A model generated the notes under the pieces. The model was not told the origin of the DNA. It worked only from the letters and a program-made list of their open reading frames with translations, and did no database searches. From positions 1 to 41,300 of the forward strand of contig CADBTU010000001.1 of assembly GCA_902797625.1 (NCBI GenBank): a stretch of 41,300 nucleotides of DNA, in the 5' to 3' direction. The stretch is from an uncultured Bacteroidota bacterium. GTDB taxonomy: Bacteria > Bacteroidota > Bacteroidia > Bacteroidales > WCHB1-69. Below, one piece after another: positions 14,581-24,503 of the stretch; position 1 is the first letter of the stretch, and each line of letters starts with the position of its first letter. The position numbers were made by a program, and so were the translations under genes.

Positions 14581-15162
14581 ATGAATAACTATGATGATTT
14601 GTTGAAAGTTCCTTCAACAGGACTTCTTCCTCAGGAAGGCAGAATACTCGTTTCGTCGCCTTATTATAATGATACATTTTTTAATAGGTCTGTGGTTCTT
14701 ATAACAGATTTTTCAGAAGATGCCACTGCAGGACTGATAATTAACAGACAATTGCCATATACAGTACGTAAAATGGTTAGTGAGTTGAGAATTGATGAGC
14801 CAATTTTTTTTGGTGGTCCAGTTATGCCAGAAGGAATCTTTTTGCTTCATAGTTTTAGCAACTGCGAAGAATCCTCAAAATTGCTTGAGAATGTGTACGT
14901 GGGATATAATCCTGTACTACTATCAATAATAGAGCATAATGCTATTCCAAACCTTAAACGCAAATTTTTATTAGGATATGCTGGTTGGTCACCAGGGCAA
15001 CTTGAGAGCGAAATTCTCAATGATATGTGGGTTGTGGCGGAGGGTTCTTATTCTCTAATTTTCAATACTCCAGCGAGTAAGATTTGGGAAACAGTGGTGA
15101 AGAATTTAGGAGCCGATTATTCCCATTGGTTAAGAATCCCAGAAAGGATAGGTTATAATTAG
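14581..15162 (+). CDS. YqgE/AlgH family protein
   Basis: 193 aa from ATG 14581. A longer frame begins at TTG 14554, but that lies inside the promoter palindrome and is rejected. Family hallmarks are GRILVSSPYYNDTFFNRSVV near the start, then TAGLIINRQL, IFFGGPVMPEGIFLLH, and FLLGYAGWSPGQLESE. The family is widespread in bacteria; its molecular function is not settled (AlgH was named for an effect on alginate regulation in Pseudomonas). Its stop overlaps the stop of the convergent membrane glycosyltransferase gene by 4 nt. Confidence 0.93.
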   Translation: MNNYDDLLKVPSTGLLPQEGRILVSSPYYNDTFFNRSVVLITDFSEDATAGLIINRQLPYTVRKMVSELRIDEPIFFGGPVMPEGIFLLHSFSNCEESSKLLENVYVGYNPVLLSIIEHNAIPNLKRKFLLGYAGWSPGQLESEILNDMWVVAEGSYSLIFNTPASKIWETVVKNLGADYSHWLRIPERIGYN

Positions 15163-17009
15163 TTTTCTGCTAAGAGTATAGAATCGTTGGCGCGCGCAAC
15201 ACTGTCGATAAACTCCCAAACCTCAAACTTTTCATCGTTTCGATAGAAAGCAACCATAGGTTTTTGTTCAAAAAGAATTTGATGGATGGTGGAATCAGGA
15301 GGCCATACTCCATTTCTTAGTTGTGTTATAGGTATATGATTACAAAAAGCTACAAAGTAGTCCCAAGTAGTGTCGCTTTTATCATAATCCTTGAAAATAA
15401 GCTCGAAGTTAGGGTTTTTGTCGTAAAAAAATGAGCAAGCAGCATTTCCATTTGTTGCCACGATAATAGGTCGTGCGGTATAATGCTTACCAATATCATT
15501 TTCATTTATATAATTTTTCATCCAAATGTTAGCAGTTTTATTGGCTTCAAAATTGCTATCTAACGCGTATTTTGCGTACGCATTATGAATTCCCCCCGAC
15601 ATTTCGTTGAAATAAAGAGTAGTGAACGGACTATTTATCAAAATATGTCGTATAGGCATAATTGACAAGAAAACAATAAGAGCGAGAACAACAAAATTAG
15701 TATAACGATCGTTAATTTGTCTCAATGTACACTCTATACCACTTGCGGCGAGAAGCAAAAATAGAGGGTAAATGCAATAGTGTATAGCCCATAAAGTGTC
15801 GGGGTTCATATATTGATGTTTAACTCTATTTATACAGAAAAAGAGCGTGTAAACAAAAATAAATATTGAAAACGGTTTAAGCGATTTTATAACACTTTTA
15901 AAAAATACAAAAAGAAGGAAAAAACTTATTAAAACAACAGTAGGAGTGGTAATAAATAGGTATTTTGTCAAGTAGCGGGTAGGAAAATTGTCTGGACCAA
16001 TATAATGGCCCTCAAAAATTTGGTTTTGGTCGCAAGGAATGTTTGTAACGAGAGAAGAGAAAGCATCGCGGGGAGTTATAAAAGATTGTTCTAAGTAGAT
16101 AGTTAAGACGCTATGAATACAGAAAACCAATAAAAACATCCCAGAAACAACAACGACCATCCATCCTAAAGATTTGAGATATTCCTTAGTGGTGATTTTT
16201 TTTATTGGATTATAAAGGAAGAAATTAAGAAGAGTAAATACAGTGAAAAGGTGGAGTAGTGAAGACCCAGCATTATGAATAGAAAGAGTCAAAAGGATTC
16301 CAGTTACAATTTTTATTAGTCTGGACATACGTATTACGGGCAATTCTCTACAAAAATAGTACATTTGCATAATACTAAAGATAAAGAAAAATGCAAAAGT
16401 TACGTCCACAACGTTACTGAGAGAATATCCAAAAAAACGTGGAGAAATAGATAGAAAGAAAGCCGTAAAAAATGCTGCGCGCCAATTAAAAGCTCTAAGT
16501 GAAATTAGAGATAGATACGCAACTAAAAGCCATCCGAAGATTGCGGAAATAATGTGTCTAAAAGAATAAATATCACTTATCTTAAAAAAAACAGCCAAAG
16601 AATATATTAGCAAATCTATAGTTTGAGCTTGAGTTTTAGCGTAAGGATGAACTTTATAAGTTTGCTCGTTTTCAATATGATGGAAATGGTTATAGAGTAA
16701 TTCAGAATATTCGTTTTGGGCAATTTCTCGATCTGAAATGCCAATATTCTTAGTTAAAATTAGCATACCAACTAAAGTGGCAATAAGAAAAACACCCCAA
16801 AGATATTTGTAGAAGTCATCGCTACTCTTATATGAGAGTGTGAAATTACTTTTCTCTATTTTATACTTTATATTCTCACGATTGTCTTTTGAAAATCGAA
16901 TTTTCCAAACGTTATCATCAAAAAGATTATCGTAGTACAAAAATTTGTCTGCAATATTCTTTATTCTAATAAACAATCTTTCCCAAAAATTAACGATTCT
17001 TTGTTTCAT
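15159..17009 (-). CDS. Polytopic GT-C-like (PMT/GT39-type) glycosyltransferase
   Basis: 616 aa. After a soluble N-terminal stretch of about 65 residues come roughly ten to twelve transmembrane segments, then a soluble C-terminal domain from about residue 480. The first large extracytoplasmic loop has acidic residues (ISDREIAQNEYSE), as in lipid-linked-sugar transferases of the GT-C fold. Later segments (RHIISAIFGWLLVAYLSLIS, then FLSISPRFFGYSLSNVVDV) follow the PMT/ArnT-like pattern. Likely role: transfer of a sugar from a polyprenyl carrier to an envelope acceptor; donor and acceptor unknown. The WbqC-like gene ends 6 nt upstream. Confidence 0.7.
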   Translation of the reverse strand: MKQRIVNFWERLFIRIKNIADKFLYYDNLFDDNVWKIRFSKDNRENIKYKIEKSNFTLSYKSSDDFYKYLWGVFLIATLVGMLILTKNIGISDREIAQNEYSELLYNHFHHIENEQTYKVHPYAKTQAQTIDLLIYSLAVFFKISDIYSFRHIISAIFGWLLVAYLSLISLRAFNWRAAFFTAFFLSISPRFFGYSLSNVVDVTFAFFFIFSIMQMYYFCRELPVIRMSRLIKIVTGILLTLSIHNAGSSLLHLFTVFTLLNFFLYNPIKKITTKEYLKSLGWMVVVVSGMFLLVFCIHSVLTIYLEQSFITPRDAFSSLVTNIPCDQNQIFEGHYIGPDNFPTRYLTKYLFITTPTVVLISFFLLFVFFKSVIKSLKPFSIFIFVYTLFFCINRVKHQYMNPDTLWAIHYCIYPLFLLLAASGIECTLRQINDRYTNFVVLALIVFLSIMPIRHILINSPFTTLYFNEMSGGIHNAYAKYALDSNFEANKTANIWMKNYINENDIGKHYTARPIIVATNGNAACSFFYDKNPNFELIFKDYDKSDTTWDYFVAFCNHIPITQLRNGVWPPDSTIHQILFEQKPMVAFYRNDEKFEVWEFIDSVARANDSILLAEN

Positions 17010-17015
17010 AAGTTA

Positions 17016-17657
17016 TCATAAGTTGTCATTTTGAAATTTTTGGTACAAATTCGACAAATACCCTGTTGCTTCTGGACCGATATTAAAAAGAAGATCAATA
17101 ATTGAGAGGTTAGGTAAGAATCCAAATTTATTGTCAAATATTTGGTAGTAAAGATTATTTATAGATAGAGGATAATTTTCAGAGCGTTTTGTTTTTGGGT
17201 GAATAATTGTACGGAGATCATTTGTAGTGTAAGGTTCAAAATCTGTAGTGAAATAAAACGTAGTGTTGAGTTTTAACAATTTTACGAGAGTTTTTGTTAA
17301 GTTTAAGTTAAAATCAAAGAGTAGATCGGTTTTTTCGTAGTAGAATGGCATAATAGCATCCTTATAATAAAGGAAGAAAGGAGTGCTATTATAGGCAGAT
17401 TCAATAGTGCGCCAGTGTGTTCTTTGCCAAGGCGTAGTATAATCTATGCGTACGTCTGTTACTTTTCCCATGTGAAAATCGTGAACCGTTGGGATTATTA
17501 GATTTTGAATTCCATTACCGTTTATGATAGTAGCTCTATTGCGATAAGATTGCTTTTGATAACGCTCACAAGCATCTATAGTAACATTATTTGCTACTAA
17601 AAACGCAAAATATTCAATAGGAGGCAGATAAGCAATAGAGAGCAAAAGATTAAACAC
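17016..17657 (-). CDS. WbqC-like family protein
   Basis: 213 aa. It begins at GTG 17657, two bases after the stop of the preceding protease gene. Family signatures are AYLPPIEYFAFLVANN near the start, ACERYQKQSYRNRATI, the strand IQNLIIPTV, and WQRTHWRTIESAYNSTPFFL. WbqC was named from an O-antigen cluster; the biochemical function is not established, though a glycan-related role is often assumed. Lying next to the GT-C-like membrane protein fits an envelope-glycan context. Confidence 0.88.
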   Translation of the reverse strand: MFNLLLSIAYLPPIEYFAFLVANNVTIDACERYQKQSYRNRATIINGNGIQNLIIPTVHDFHMGKVTDVRIDYTTPWQRTHWRTIESAYNSTPFFLYYKDAIMPFYYEKTDLLFDFNLNLTKTLVKLLKLNTTFYFTTDFEPYTTNDLRTIIHPKTKRSENYPLSINNLYYQIFDNKFGFLPNLSIIDLLFNIGPEATGYLSNLYQKFQNDNL

Positions 17658-17659
17658 AA

Positions 17660-19339
17660 CTACTTAGAAATTATAATCTTGGATTTATAATTGCGTTCAG
17701 AACCTTTAATATCTATGAAATAAACTCCATTAGTTAGTGGATTTAAATCCAACGTAAAAGTTGAAGAGGTCGTAATATTTCTTGTTAAAACCAATTGTCC
17801 CACACTATTATAGATGTTACAAACAGCATTTTCTGTATGAAAATCACCGTTAATAGTAACGTAACCAGAGGTTGATGGGTTGGGAGTTATTGTAAATGAT
17901 TCTACAATTTGAGAATCGTTGATACTTGTGATAATAGAGCCATCGTAGCGCATACTATTGATAGTCGTCGCACCAGTGTTGTCAGGGTCGAGCCAAGGTT
18001 GAAGTTTGCGGTCATTGGCAGAAGCCCCGTTATTGTTCCAATGGTAGGCGAGTCTTCCGTATAAATCGCTTTCGTAAGGTTCAGAACAAGAACTTGAACC
18101 AGCAGTAAGAGATCCTATGATGAGTTTTTTATTGTTGAATAAAGGTGAACCAGAAGAACCTTGTTCAGTAACACCTTTATTAGGGTTTGTTAGCCAATAA
18201 ACATTGAAGTATTTATTAGCATAATAGCCAGAAGTAATTGTGGATACAGATTTAGGAAAGCTAATTTTTTTCCAATCGCCGCCAGGGTGATGAACCCCAG
18301 CACCAACAGAAGCAGCACCAGATCTATCCCAACCAGCAAAAACTATTTTATCGCGATATAGAGCTCCAAGAAATCCTGTGATTTTTAAAAGAAGAAAGTC
18401 GGAATTTGCAGCGTAATTACTGGAATTTGTTGATGAACGTGCAACGATAGTGCCACCATTAGCAGAATAGTTAGAAGTTCCGCTGTTACCACCACAAACA
18501 GATGTTTGATAGTTGAAATAAAAACGGTGAGTTTGGTCTGATGCAGAAACACAATGGTTTGCAGAAAGAACGTATGGAGTCTTATCCATACGCACATTGT
18601 TAATAATTGCTCCAGAACAGAGAGATGTAAACCAGCCACCTTCAGATGGAACGTATGCTGTGATTGAGATTAGAACTACAGAGTTGATAGGGTCTTCCCA
18701 GCCAGCAGCATCAGGACAAACAACATCGATGTGGCAATTTCCTTCTGCGTTGCCGTGAGGACCTCTATCGCTTTTGCTAACATTGAGGAAATCTCTATAA
18801 GTGTGCATAATACCAGCAATTCTTATTTCACCAGAAAACTCAGCATTGTTAGGTTCGAAATATTCAACAATAACTTCATCACCAATAATTTCGTCAGAAA
18901 CAACTTTCCCCACTTCTTGAATGTCGGCATTTGTATAAGGACCGAAAACTTGTTCGTGATCAGGAGTGTAAATGAATAGTTTTCCCTCTTTTGGGAGATT
19001 GAATTTATCGAATATCAAACTCATCATTACAGCATTCTTAGAATCGAATTTTACACGCCATAACTTACCTTCACTAAGAATATCTATTCTACCACAGTTT
19101 GTTAAAGTATAACTGACATCGTGTCCTACGGCAACTCTCAATAATTTTGTATCCTCTTTTCTTGCCTCATCTTCAGTTAGCAATTTTTCATTATCAATAG
19201 TTTCAAGAACAATCTCATCAATATTGTATGAAATACTTCTATGTGTGAAAGAATATGGATATTCTTTTGTGGTTTCTTGAGCAAAAATTTGGAAGAACCC
19301 GAGCATAGATAATGCTGAAATGATAAATAATTTCTTCAT
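17660..19339 (-). CDS. Secreted trypsin-fold protease (lysyl-endopeptidase-like) with T9SS type A sorting domain
   Basis: 559 aa from ATG 19339; a longer frame from 19396 starts within the promoter. Signal peptide MKKLFIISALSMLGFFQIFA, cleaved before QETT. A propeptide-like region of about 170 residues precedes the S1 protease domain. The catalytic triad is visible: His262 in LSANHC, Asp314 in NSDFLLLKI, Ser396 in QGSSGSPLF. The arrangement and the Cys pattern are those of lysyl endopeptidases. The last 75 residues are a type A sorting domain (FTITPNPSTSGYVTI, then LNPLTNGVYFIDI, and YKSKIIISK), so export through the outer membrane by T9SS is expected. Lys specificity is inferred. Confidence 0.9.
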   Translation of the reverse strand: MKKLFIISALSMLGFFQIFAQETTKEYPYSFTHRSISYNIDEIVLETIDNEKLLTEDEARKEDTKLLRVAVGHDVSYTLTNCGRIDILSEGKLWRVKFDSKNAVMMSLIFDKFNLPKEGKLFIYTPDHEQVFGPYTNADIQEVGKVVSDEIIGDEVIVEYFEPNNAEFSGEIRIAGIMHTYRDFLNVSKSDRGPHGNAEGNCHIDVVCPDAAGWEDPINSVVLISITAYVPSEGGWFTSLCSGAIINNVRMDKTPYVLSANHCVSASDQTHRFYFNYQTSVCGGNSGTSNYSANGGTIVARSSTNSSNYAANSDFLLLKITGFLGALYRDKIVFAGWDRSGAASVGAGVHHPGGDWKKISFPKSVSTITSGYYANKYFNVYWLTNPNKGVTEQGSSGSPLFNNKKLIIGSLTAGSSSCSEPYESDLYGRLAYHWNNNGASANDRKLQPWLDPDNTGATTINSMRYDGSIITSINDSQIVESFTITPNPSTSGYVTINGDFHTENAVCNIYNSVGQLVLTRNITTSSTFTLDLNPLTNGVYFIDIKGSERNYKSKIIISK

Positions 19340-19366
19340 TAGTTTTATATTTACAATTTTGGGCTG

Positions 19367-19396
19367 CAAAGTTAAAAAAATAATGTAATTTTGCAA
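19367..19396 (-). promoter_or_regulatory. Promoter (-33/-7) for the lysyl-endopeptidase-like gene
   Basis: On the minus strand, TTG (19396-19394), a 19-nt spacer, then TAACTTTG (19374-19367), a perfect TAnnTTTG. The start codon ATG 19339 follows 27 nt later. Confidence 0.65.
19386..19393 (+). promoter_or_regulatory. Promoter -7 element for rsfS-ftsH
   Basis: TAATTTTG matches TAnnTTTG and lies 37 nt before ATG 19431. It directly abuts the -33 box of the divergent protease promoter, so the two promoters overlap. Confidence 0.6.
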
Positions 19397-19430
19397 CCGA
19401 ATTTTATAAGTTGATTTTACAGAGTATTTT

Positions 19431-19811
19431 ATGGCAATAAAGAAGAAAGTTAAATATGAAGGAGTTCCTTTTGAAGGGAATATAGAGGAGTTGATAATTC
19501 AAGCTCTTATTGAAAAACAAGGAATTGACGTTAGATGTATTAACCTTAAGAAGATAAATCATGTATTTTTCGACTATTTTATAGTTTGTACAGGAAATTC
19601 AAAACCTCACGTTGAAACTTTATGTGATTTTGTTCAACATCAGACTCAAAAAGTTGCAGGTGTAAAACCGTTACACGTTGAAGGTTTAGAGAATAAAGAA
19701 TGGGTTCTTCTTGACTATTTTAATGTTATTGTTCATGTTTTTCAACCTGAAGCGCGAGAATTTTACAGTATTGAGTCTTTATGGGGAGATGCTGAAGTTC
19801 AGAACTTTTAA
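19431..19811 (+). CDS. rsfS: Ribosomal silencing factor RsfS
   Basis: 126 aa, normal length. RsfS binds ribosomal protein uL14 and blocks joining of the subunits when nutrients are scarce. Signatures are FDYFIVCTGNSKPHVETL, the region KPLHVEGLENKEWVLLDYF, and VIVHVFQPEAREFYSIESLW. It opens a four-gene block with ftsH, the LUD-domain gene and cdsA, an order I recall from other Bacteroidota. Confidence 0.96.
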   Translation: MAIKKKVKYEGVPFEGNIEELIIQALIEKQGIDVRCINLKKINHVFFDYFIVCTGNSKPHVETLCDFVQHQTQKVAGVKPLHVEGLENKEWVLLDYFNVIVHVFQPEAREFYSIESLWGDAEVQNF

Positions 19812-19825
19812 TTTTTGAGTTAAAT

Positions 19826-21880
19826 ATGGCAGAAACCGATCAAAATAAGAATAAAATACCAGATTTTTTTGGTCAAGATAATAAAAAGAAAGGTAATAAG
19901 CCTAAGTTTAATTGGGCTTTGTTTTATGTGCTTATTACGATACTTTTGATAGGTGTATATTTCTTCTATCCAAATGCTTCTCTAATAGAGGTAGATGATG
20001 TGGAGTTCAATCGGATGGTTGAGAATCAGGATATTGACCGTGTTGAATTTGTTAAAAAAGATTCTCGTATAAACATATTTTTGAAAAAGGATGCATTGGA
20101 GAATAAGCCTACTTATGAAAAAGTAAAGGATAATGTTAATGGTCCACAATATTATTTAATTGTAACCGATTTACAAGTTTATAACGAAAACCTTCAAGAA
20201 TTTAAAAAGCAGTGTATTCAAGAGCGAATTTCTCAAGATAGCACGCTGGTGGCTACTGATTTGCTGAAGGAGTATAACTTTGCGATGAAACAAGATAATA
20301 CTCAAAGATGGGGATTTGAGGTTATATTTTGGATACTTCCTTTTGCTTTCATAATTATGCTTTATTATTTTTCAATGCGTTCAATGCGTGGTTCTGCAGG
20401 AATGGGCGGAGGGAGCAATATTTTTAATATTGGGAAATCTCGAGCACAGGAGTTCGATGGAAATTCAGGACAATTGGTAACATTTAAAGATGTTGCGGGT
20501 CTTGAAGGAGCTAAATTTGAAATTGAAGAGGTTGTGGATTTTCTTAAAAATCCTCAAAGATATACTGTTTTAGGCGGCAAAATCCCCAAAGGGGTACTCT
20601 TGGTTGGTCCTCCAGGAACAGGTAAGACATTGTTAGCAAAAGCCGTTGCTGGTGAAGCAAAAGTTCCTTTTTTTTCCCTATCAGGTTCCGATTTTGTTGA
20701 GATGTTTGTTGGAGTTGGAGCATCTAGGGTGCGAGATCTTTTTAAGACAGCGAAAGAGAAAGCCCCTTGTATAATATTTATTGATGAAATAGATGCTATT
20801 GGTCGTGCAAGAGGCAAAGGTGCATTGTCGAATGCAAACGATGAGCGCGAAAGTACTCTCAATCAACTTCTCACTGAAATGGATGGCTTTGGAACAAACG
20901 CTGGAGTTATCATAATGGCAGCTACAAATCGTGCTGATATACTTGATAGAGCTTTGCTAAGAGCTGGTCGTTTTGATAGACAAATTCATGTTGAACTACC
21001 TAATCTGAACGAGCGTAAAGAAATATTTGGCGTACACGTAAGAAATCTTAAACTTGGCTCTGATGTTGATTTAGAATTTTTTGCTAAACAAACTCCAGGT
21101 TTTTCAGGAGCGGATATTGCTAATGTTTGCAATGAAGCTGCACTTATAGCAGCCAGAGGAAATAAAAATGCTATTGAGAAAGACGACTTCCTCGCTGCTG
21201 TTGATAGAATTATCGGTGGTTTGGAACGTAGAGGAAGTGTTATATCTCCAGAAGAAAAGAAAACTATTGCATACCACGAATCAGGACACGCTTGCGTTAG
21301 TTGGATGCTTCGTTATGCTTCTCCATTAGTGAAAGTTACCATCGTGCCACGCGGTAAAGCACTCGGCGCAGCTTGGTATCTCCCAGAAGAACGCCAACTT
21401 ACTACCTACGACCAACTCGTAGATGAAATGACTGCAACACTTGGAGGTAGAGCGGCAGAAGAAGTTTTCTTCGGTAAAATATCAACAGGTGCTCTTAATG
21501 ACCTTGAAAGAGTTAGTAAACAAGCTTATGCTATGATTGTCTATTACGGCCTTGATGAAAAGATTGGTAATGTTAGTTATTACGATTCAACAGGGCAACA
21601 AGAGTACGCTATGACAAAGCCTTATAGTGAAAAGACTGCGCAAGAAATAGATGAGAGAGTTCACCAATTGATAGAGTCATCGTATCAGAGAGCTGTGAAT
21701 ATTTTGAAAGATAATTATACTAAAGTTGAAAAGTTGGCTCAATTATTATTAGAGCGTGAAGTTATCTTTACGGAAGATGTGAAAGATATTCTTGGCGAGC
21801 GTCCATTCTTACTTGAAGAAGGAAAAGAAGAAGTTGAAAACGCAAAAGATGAGTTAAATGTGAATATAAAAACTGAATAA
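19826..21880 (+). CDS. ftsH: ATP-dependent zinc metalloprotease FtsH
   Basis: 684 aa. The N-terminus has two transmembrane helices (about residues 29-49 and 167-185) flanking a periplasmic domain. The AAA module has Walker A GPPGTGKT (residues 261-268), Walker [12 protein letters not shown], and the second region of homology [20 protein letters not shown]. The protease has the zinc motif HESGH (484-488) and Asp559 as third ligand. FtsH degrades misassembled membrane proteins and some regulators. The C-terminal tail is acidic. It starts 14 nt after rsfS and ends 2 nt before the LUD gene. Confidence 0.98.
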   Translation: MAETDQNKNKIPDFFGQDNKKKGNKPKFNWALFYVLITILLIGVYFFYPNASLIEVDDVEFNRMVENQDIDRVEFVKKDSRINIFLKKDALENKPTYEKVKDNVNGPQYYLIVTDLQVYNENLQEFKKQCIQERISQDSTLVATDLLKEYNFAMKQDNTQRWGFEVIFWILPFAFIIMLYYFSMRSMRGSAGMGGGSNIFNIGKSRAQEFDGNSGQLVTFKDVAGLEGAKFEIEEVVDFLKNPQRYTVLGGKIPKGVLLVGPPGTGKTLLAKAVAGEAKVPFFSLSGSDFVEMFVGVGASRVRDLFKTAKEKAPCIIFIDEIDAIGRARGKGALSNANDERESTLNQLLTEMDGFGTNAGVIIMAATNRADILDRALLRAGRFDRQIHVELPNLNERKEIFGVHVRNLKLGSDVDLEFFAKQTPGFSGADIANVCNEAALIAARGNKNAIEKDDFLAAVDRIIGGLERRGSVISPEEKKTIAYHESGHACVSWMLRYASPLVKVTIVPRGKALGAAWYLPEERQLTTYDQLVDEMTATLGGRAAEEVFFGKISTGALNDLERVSKQAYAMIVYYGLDEKIGNVSYYDSTGQQEYAMTKPYSEKTAQEIDERVHQLIESSYQRAVNILKDNYTKVEKLAQLLLEREVIFTEDVKDILGERPFLLEEGKEEVENAKDELNVNIKTE

Positions 21881-21882
21881 GA

Positions 21883-22530
21883 ATGGCCTCAGATTTGATG
21901 AATTTTGTTTCCGATAAGGAATATATTAGGCGAGTAATTAAAAATCCAGCTTCACATACAAATTTACAAGAAGGATTACCGTCTAAACAACTTTTTACTC
22001 CAATAGATAACCTTGCTATGGAGTTTTGGAGAAATTTTCAAGAAAAAGGTGGTCAAATTCTAAAATGTGATAATTCTCAAGAACGAATCTCTTTTCTTCA
22101 AAAATTGGCCAAGGCTCAACAATATAATTTTGTCTTAAGTACTCATCCTAATATTTCTAAAGAACTTGAATCGCTGCATATCAATTATGTTAATTCAATT
22201 CCAGTGAATAATAATAACGTGGATGCTGTTATAGCTTTGTCAACAACCCTTGTGGCGCGCAACGGTAGCATAGGTTTTACTCAGCCAGTTTCTCGTTTTC
22301 TAACATTATCAAATATTGCGAAGGATTTGATTGTGATTTCACGAATGCGCGATATTGTACCAGATATTGAAGATGCACTCGTAAAGAATAAGAAAAACGC
22401 AGAAGATGCAGGACTTGAGTTTTTAACTCCAAAACCTGTTTTAGCACAGCCCGACAATGATCAAAGAACACCTCGAACTCCTCGAATAATTTTATTACTT
22501 CTAAGCGAAAATGAATCAAAAAACCACTAA
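21883..22530 (+). CDS. LUD-domain (LutC/YkgG-like) protein
   Basis: 215 aa. A helical N-terminus precedes a domain typical of LUD proteins: the strand YNFVLSTHP, the region VDAVIALSTTLVARNGSIGF, and the segment LIVISRMRDIVPDIEDAL. The C-terminus ends with the strand PRIILLLLSENE, as in LutC. LutABC oxidises lactate, but lutA and lutB are not here, so lactate use should not be assumed. ATG 21883 is 2 nt after the ftsH stop and the gene overlaps cdsA by 20 nt, which argues for tight co-expression with membrane quality control and lipid synthesis. Confidence 0.85.
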   Translation: MASDLMNFVSDKEYIRRVIKNPASHTNLQEGLPSKQLFTPIDNLAMEFWRNFQEKGGQILKCDNSQERISFLQKLAKAQQYNFVLSTHPNISKELESLHINYVNSIPVNNNNVDAVIALSTTLVARNGSIGFTQPVSRFLTLSNIAKDLIVISRMRDIVPDIEDALVKNKKNAEDAGLEFLTPKPVLAQPDNDQRTPRTPRIILLLLSENESKNH

Positions 22531-23332
22531 CCTTTTAATTAGAACGCTCTCAGGGATTGTTTATGTAGCACTAATGGTGCTTTCGATATACACTATATGG
22601 ATAGCTTTACCACTTTGTTTCTTTTTAGTTTTTGTTTCTCTTTATGAGTTTGCAGATATTTTAGAACAGAGTAATCAAAAATTTAAAGGATCGCTGTCAT
22701 TTTTGTTTTCAGCCGCACTTTGTGTTTTAAGTTTATTGACTTCTATGGTATATTTTCAATCCTATAATGTTTTTATTTTATTCTCAATAGCTTTATTAGC
22801 TTTAGTTATACCAGAACTAATCAATAAAAGTGAAACGCCAATGGAGAGAATCGCTCTTTCATTTTTTTCTCAATTTTGGATTGTTATACCGTTAGGTTTT
22901 CTTTTTATACTTTGGATACCAATGCAGCCTGTTCAAGTATTGGCGTATTTTATTATTATTTGGGCATCAGATACCTTTGCCTACGTTGGAGGAACGCTTT
23001 TTGGCAAGCACAAATTAGCCGAAAAAATATCTCCAGGAAAGACTTGGGAGGGTTTTATTATAAGTTGTATTCTAACGGTTGCATTAGCAATAGCATTATA
23101 TCATATACCTTATTTTAAGGATGCAAATATGAATCTCTGGAAATGGATCGTTTTTGCTCTAACTGTTGAGGTTTTTGGTCTTTTGGGCGACCTAATGGAG
23201 TCTCTATTTAAACGGAAAGCAAAAGTAAAAGACAGCGGAAAAATAATTCCAGGTCACGGAGGAGTGCTTGATCGTCTTGATTCAATACTTTTTTCTGCTA
23301 TACCTGTATTTTTATTTTGTCATAGTTGTTAG
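22511..23332 (+). CDS. cdsA: Phosphatidate cytidylyltransferase
   Basis: 273 aa with about eight membrane segments. It makes CDP-diacylglycerol from phosphatidic acid and CTP, the branch point of phospholipid synthesis. Signatures are WASDTFAYVGGTLFGKHKLA, KISPGKTWEGF, and the family pattern near the end, GLLGDLMESLFKR then KDSGKIIPGHGGVLDRLDS. Overlaps the LUD gene by 20 nt and is the last gene of the rsfS block. Confidence 0.96.
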   Translation: MNQKTTNLLIRTLSGIVYVALMVLSIYTIWIALPLCFFLVFVSLYEFADILEQSNQKFKGSLSFLFSAALCVLSLLTSMVYFQSYNVFILFSIALLALVIPELINKSETPMERIALSFFSQFWIVIPLGFLFILWIPMQPVQVLAYFIIIWASDTFAYVGGTLFGKHKLAEKISPGKTWEGFIISCILTVALAIALYHIPYFKDANMNLWKWIVFALTVEVFGLLGDLMESLFKRKAKVKDSGKIIPGHGGVLDRLDSILFSAIPVFLFCHSC

Positions 23333-23361
23333 ATTTATCTAAGATTATCATCAAAAAGACA

Positions 23362-23392
23362 GAGGCTGAAACACAATAAATGATTCAGCCTC
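23362..23392. terminator. Bidirectional terminator between cdsA and the aldolase gene
   Basis: GAGGCTGAA (23362-23370) pairs with TTCAGCCTC (23384-23392), a perfect 9-bp stem with a 13-nt loop, between convergent genes. The T run is clearer on the minus strand (CTTTTTG). Confidence 0.65.
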
Positions 23393-23420
23393 AGAGTATT
23401 AGTAAAACTAAATAGAAAAC

Positions 23421-24500
23421 TTATAATCTATCAATACAATTCAAATCGCTAAAAGCAACTTTCAAACGTTCAACCATTGATTTCTCACCTTCGCGCAAGA
23501 ATTGACGAGGATCGTAATATTTCTTATTAGGTTTATCATCTCCTTCAGGATTTCCTATTTGAGATTGCAAATAGGCCTCATTCTTCTTATAATAATTCAT
23601 AACACCTTCCCAGAAAGCCCATTGTGTATCTGTATCGATATTCATTTTGATAACACCGTAACCGATAGCTTCTTTGATTTTTTCAGGCTCGGAACCAGAA
23701 CCACCGTGGAAGACGAAGTTTACAGGATTCTCTTCAGTGTTAAATTTCTCTTGGATATATTTTTGTGAGTTATGAAGAATGATAGGTTCCAACTTAACAT
23801 TACCAGGTTTATAAACCCCGTGAACATTACCAAAAGATGCTGCAATTGTAAAGTTTGGACTTATCTTCATTAGCTCTTCGTATGCGTATGCAACGTCTTC
23901 AGGTTGAGTATAGAGCCGTGAACTATCGATTCCAGTATTATCCACGCCATCCTCTTCACCGCCAGTAATACCGAGTTCTATTTCTAAAGTCATCTCTATT
24001 TTAGACATTCGTTCTAAATATTTTTTACAAATCTCAATATTGTCTTTGAGTGATTCTTCAGAAAGATCAAGCATGTGAGAACTGAAGAGAGGTTTTCCAT
24101 TTTCTTTATAGAATTCTTCGCCAAAGTCGAGAAGACCGTCGATCCAAGGGAGAAGTTTTTTTGCAGCGTGGTCGGTATGAATTACAACAGGAACTCCATA
24201 CATTTCTGCAAGGCGATGAATATGCAACGCACCAGAAATAGAACCCTGAATTGCAGCAGCTTGGTTGTCGTTGCTTAAGGATTTACCAGCACAAAAAATT
24301 CCACCACCGTTTGAAAATTGAATTATCACTGGAGAATTTACAGCCTTAGCTGCCTCCATCACTGCGTTAATAGAATCTGTTCCTACTACGTTAACTGCAG
24401 GAAGAGCAAATTTACTTTCTTTAGCAATTCTAAAAATCTCTTGCAAGTTTTTACCATAAACCACACCTGGTTTAACCTTTGATAATATTTTTTCTGACAT
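23421..24500 (-). CDS. fbaA: Class II fructose-bisphosphate aldolase
   Basis: 359 aa, the same length as the E. coli FbaA type. It splits fructose 1,6-bisphosphate into glyceraldehyde 3-phosphate and dihydroxyacetone phosphate in glycolysis. Visible motifs are VVIHTDHAAKK (catalytic Asp and zinc His), MTLEIELGITGGEEDGVDN, the zinc His in ASFGNVHGVYKPG, and FVFHGGSGS, then the phosphate-binding region VIKMNIDTDTQWAFW. It starts 3 nt after the small charged-protein gene, so it is probably in the YtxH/holin-X operon, an unusual setting for a glycolytic gene. Confidence 0.97.
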   Translation of the reverse strand: MSEKILSKVKPGVVYGKNLQEIFRIAKESKFALPAVNVVGTDSINAVMEAAKAVNSPVIIQFSNGGGIFCAGKSLSNDNQAAAIQGSISGALHIHRLAEMYGVPVVIHTDHAAKKLLPWIDGLLDFGEEFYKENGKPLFSSHMLDLSEESLKDNIEICKKYLERMSKIEMTLEIELGITGGEEDGVDNTGIDSSRLYTQPEDVAYAYEELMKISPNFTIAASFGNVHGVYKPGNVKLEPIILHNSQKYIQEKFNTEENPVNFVFHGGSGSEPEKIKEAIGYGVIKMNIDTDTQWAFWEGVMNYYKKNEAYLQSQIGNPEGDDKPNKKYYDPRQFLREGEKSMVERLKVAFSDLNCIDRL

Positions 24501-24503
24501 AAT

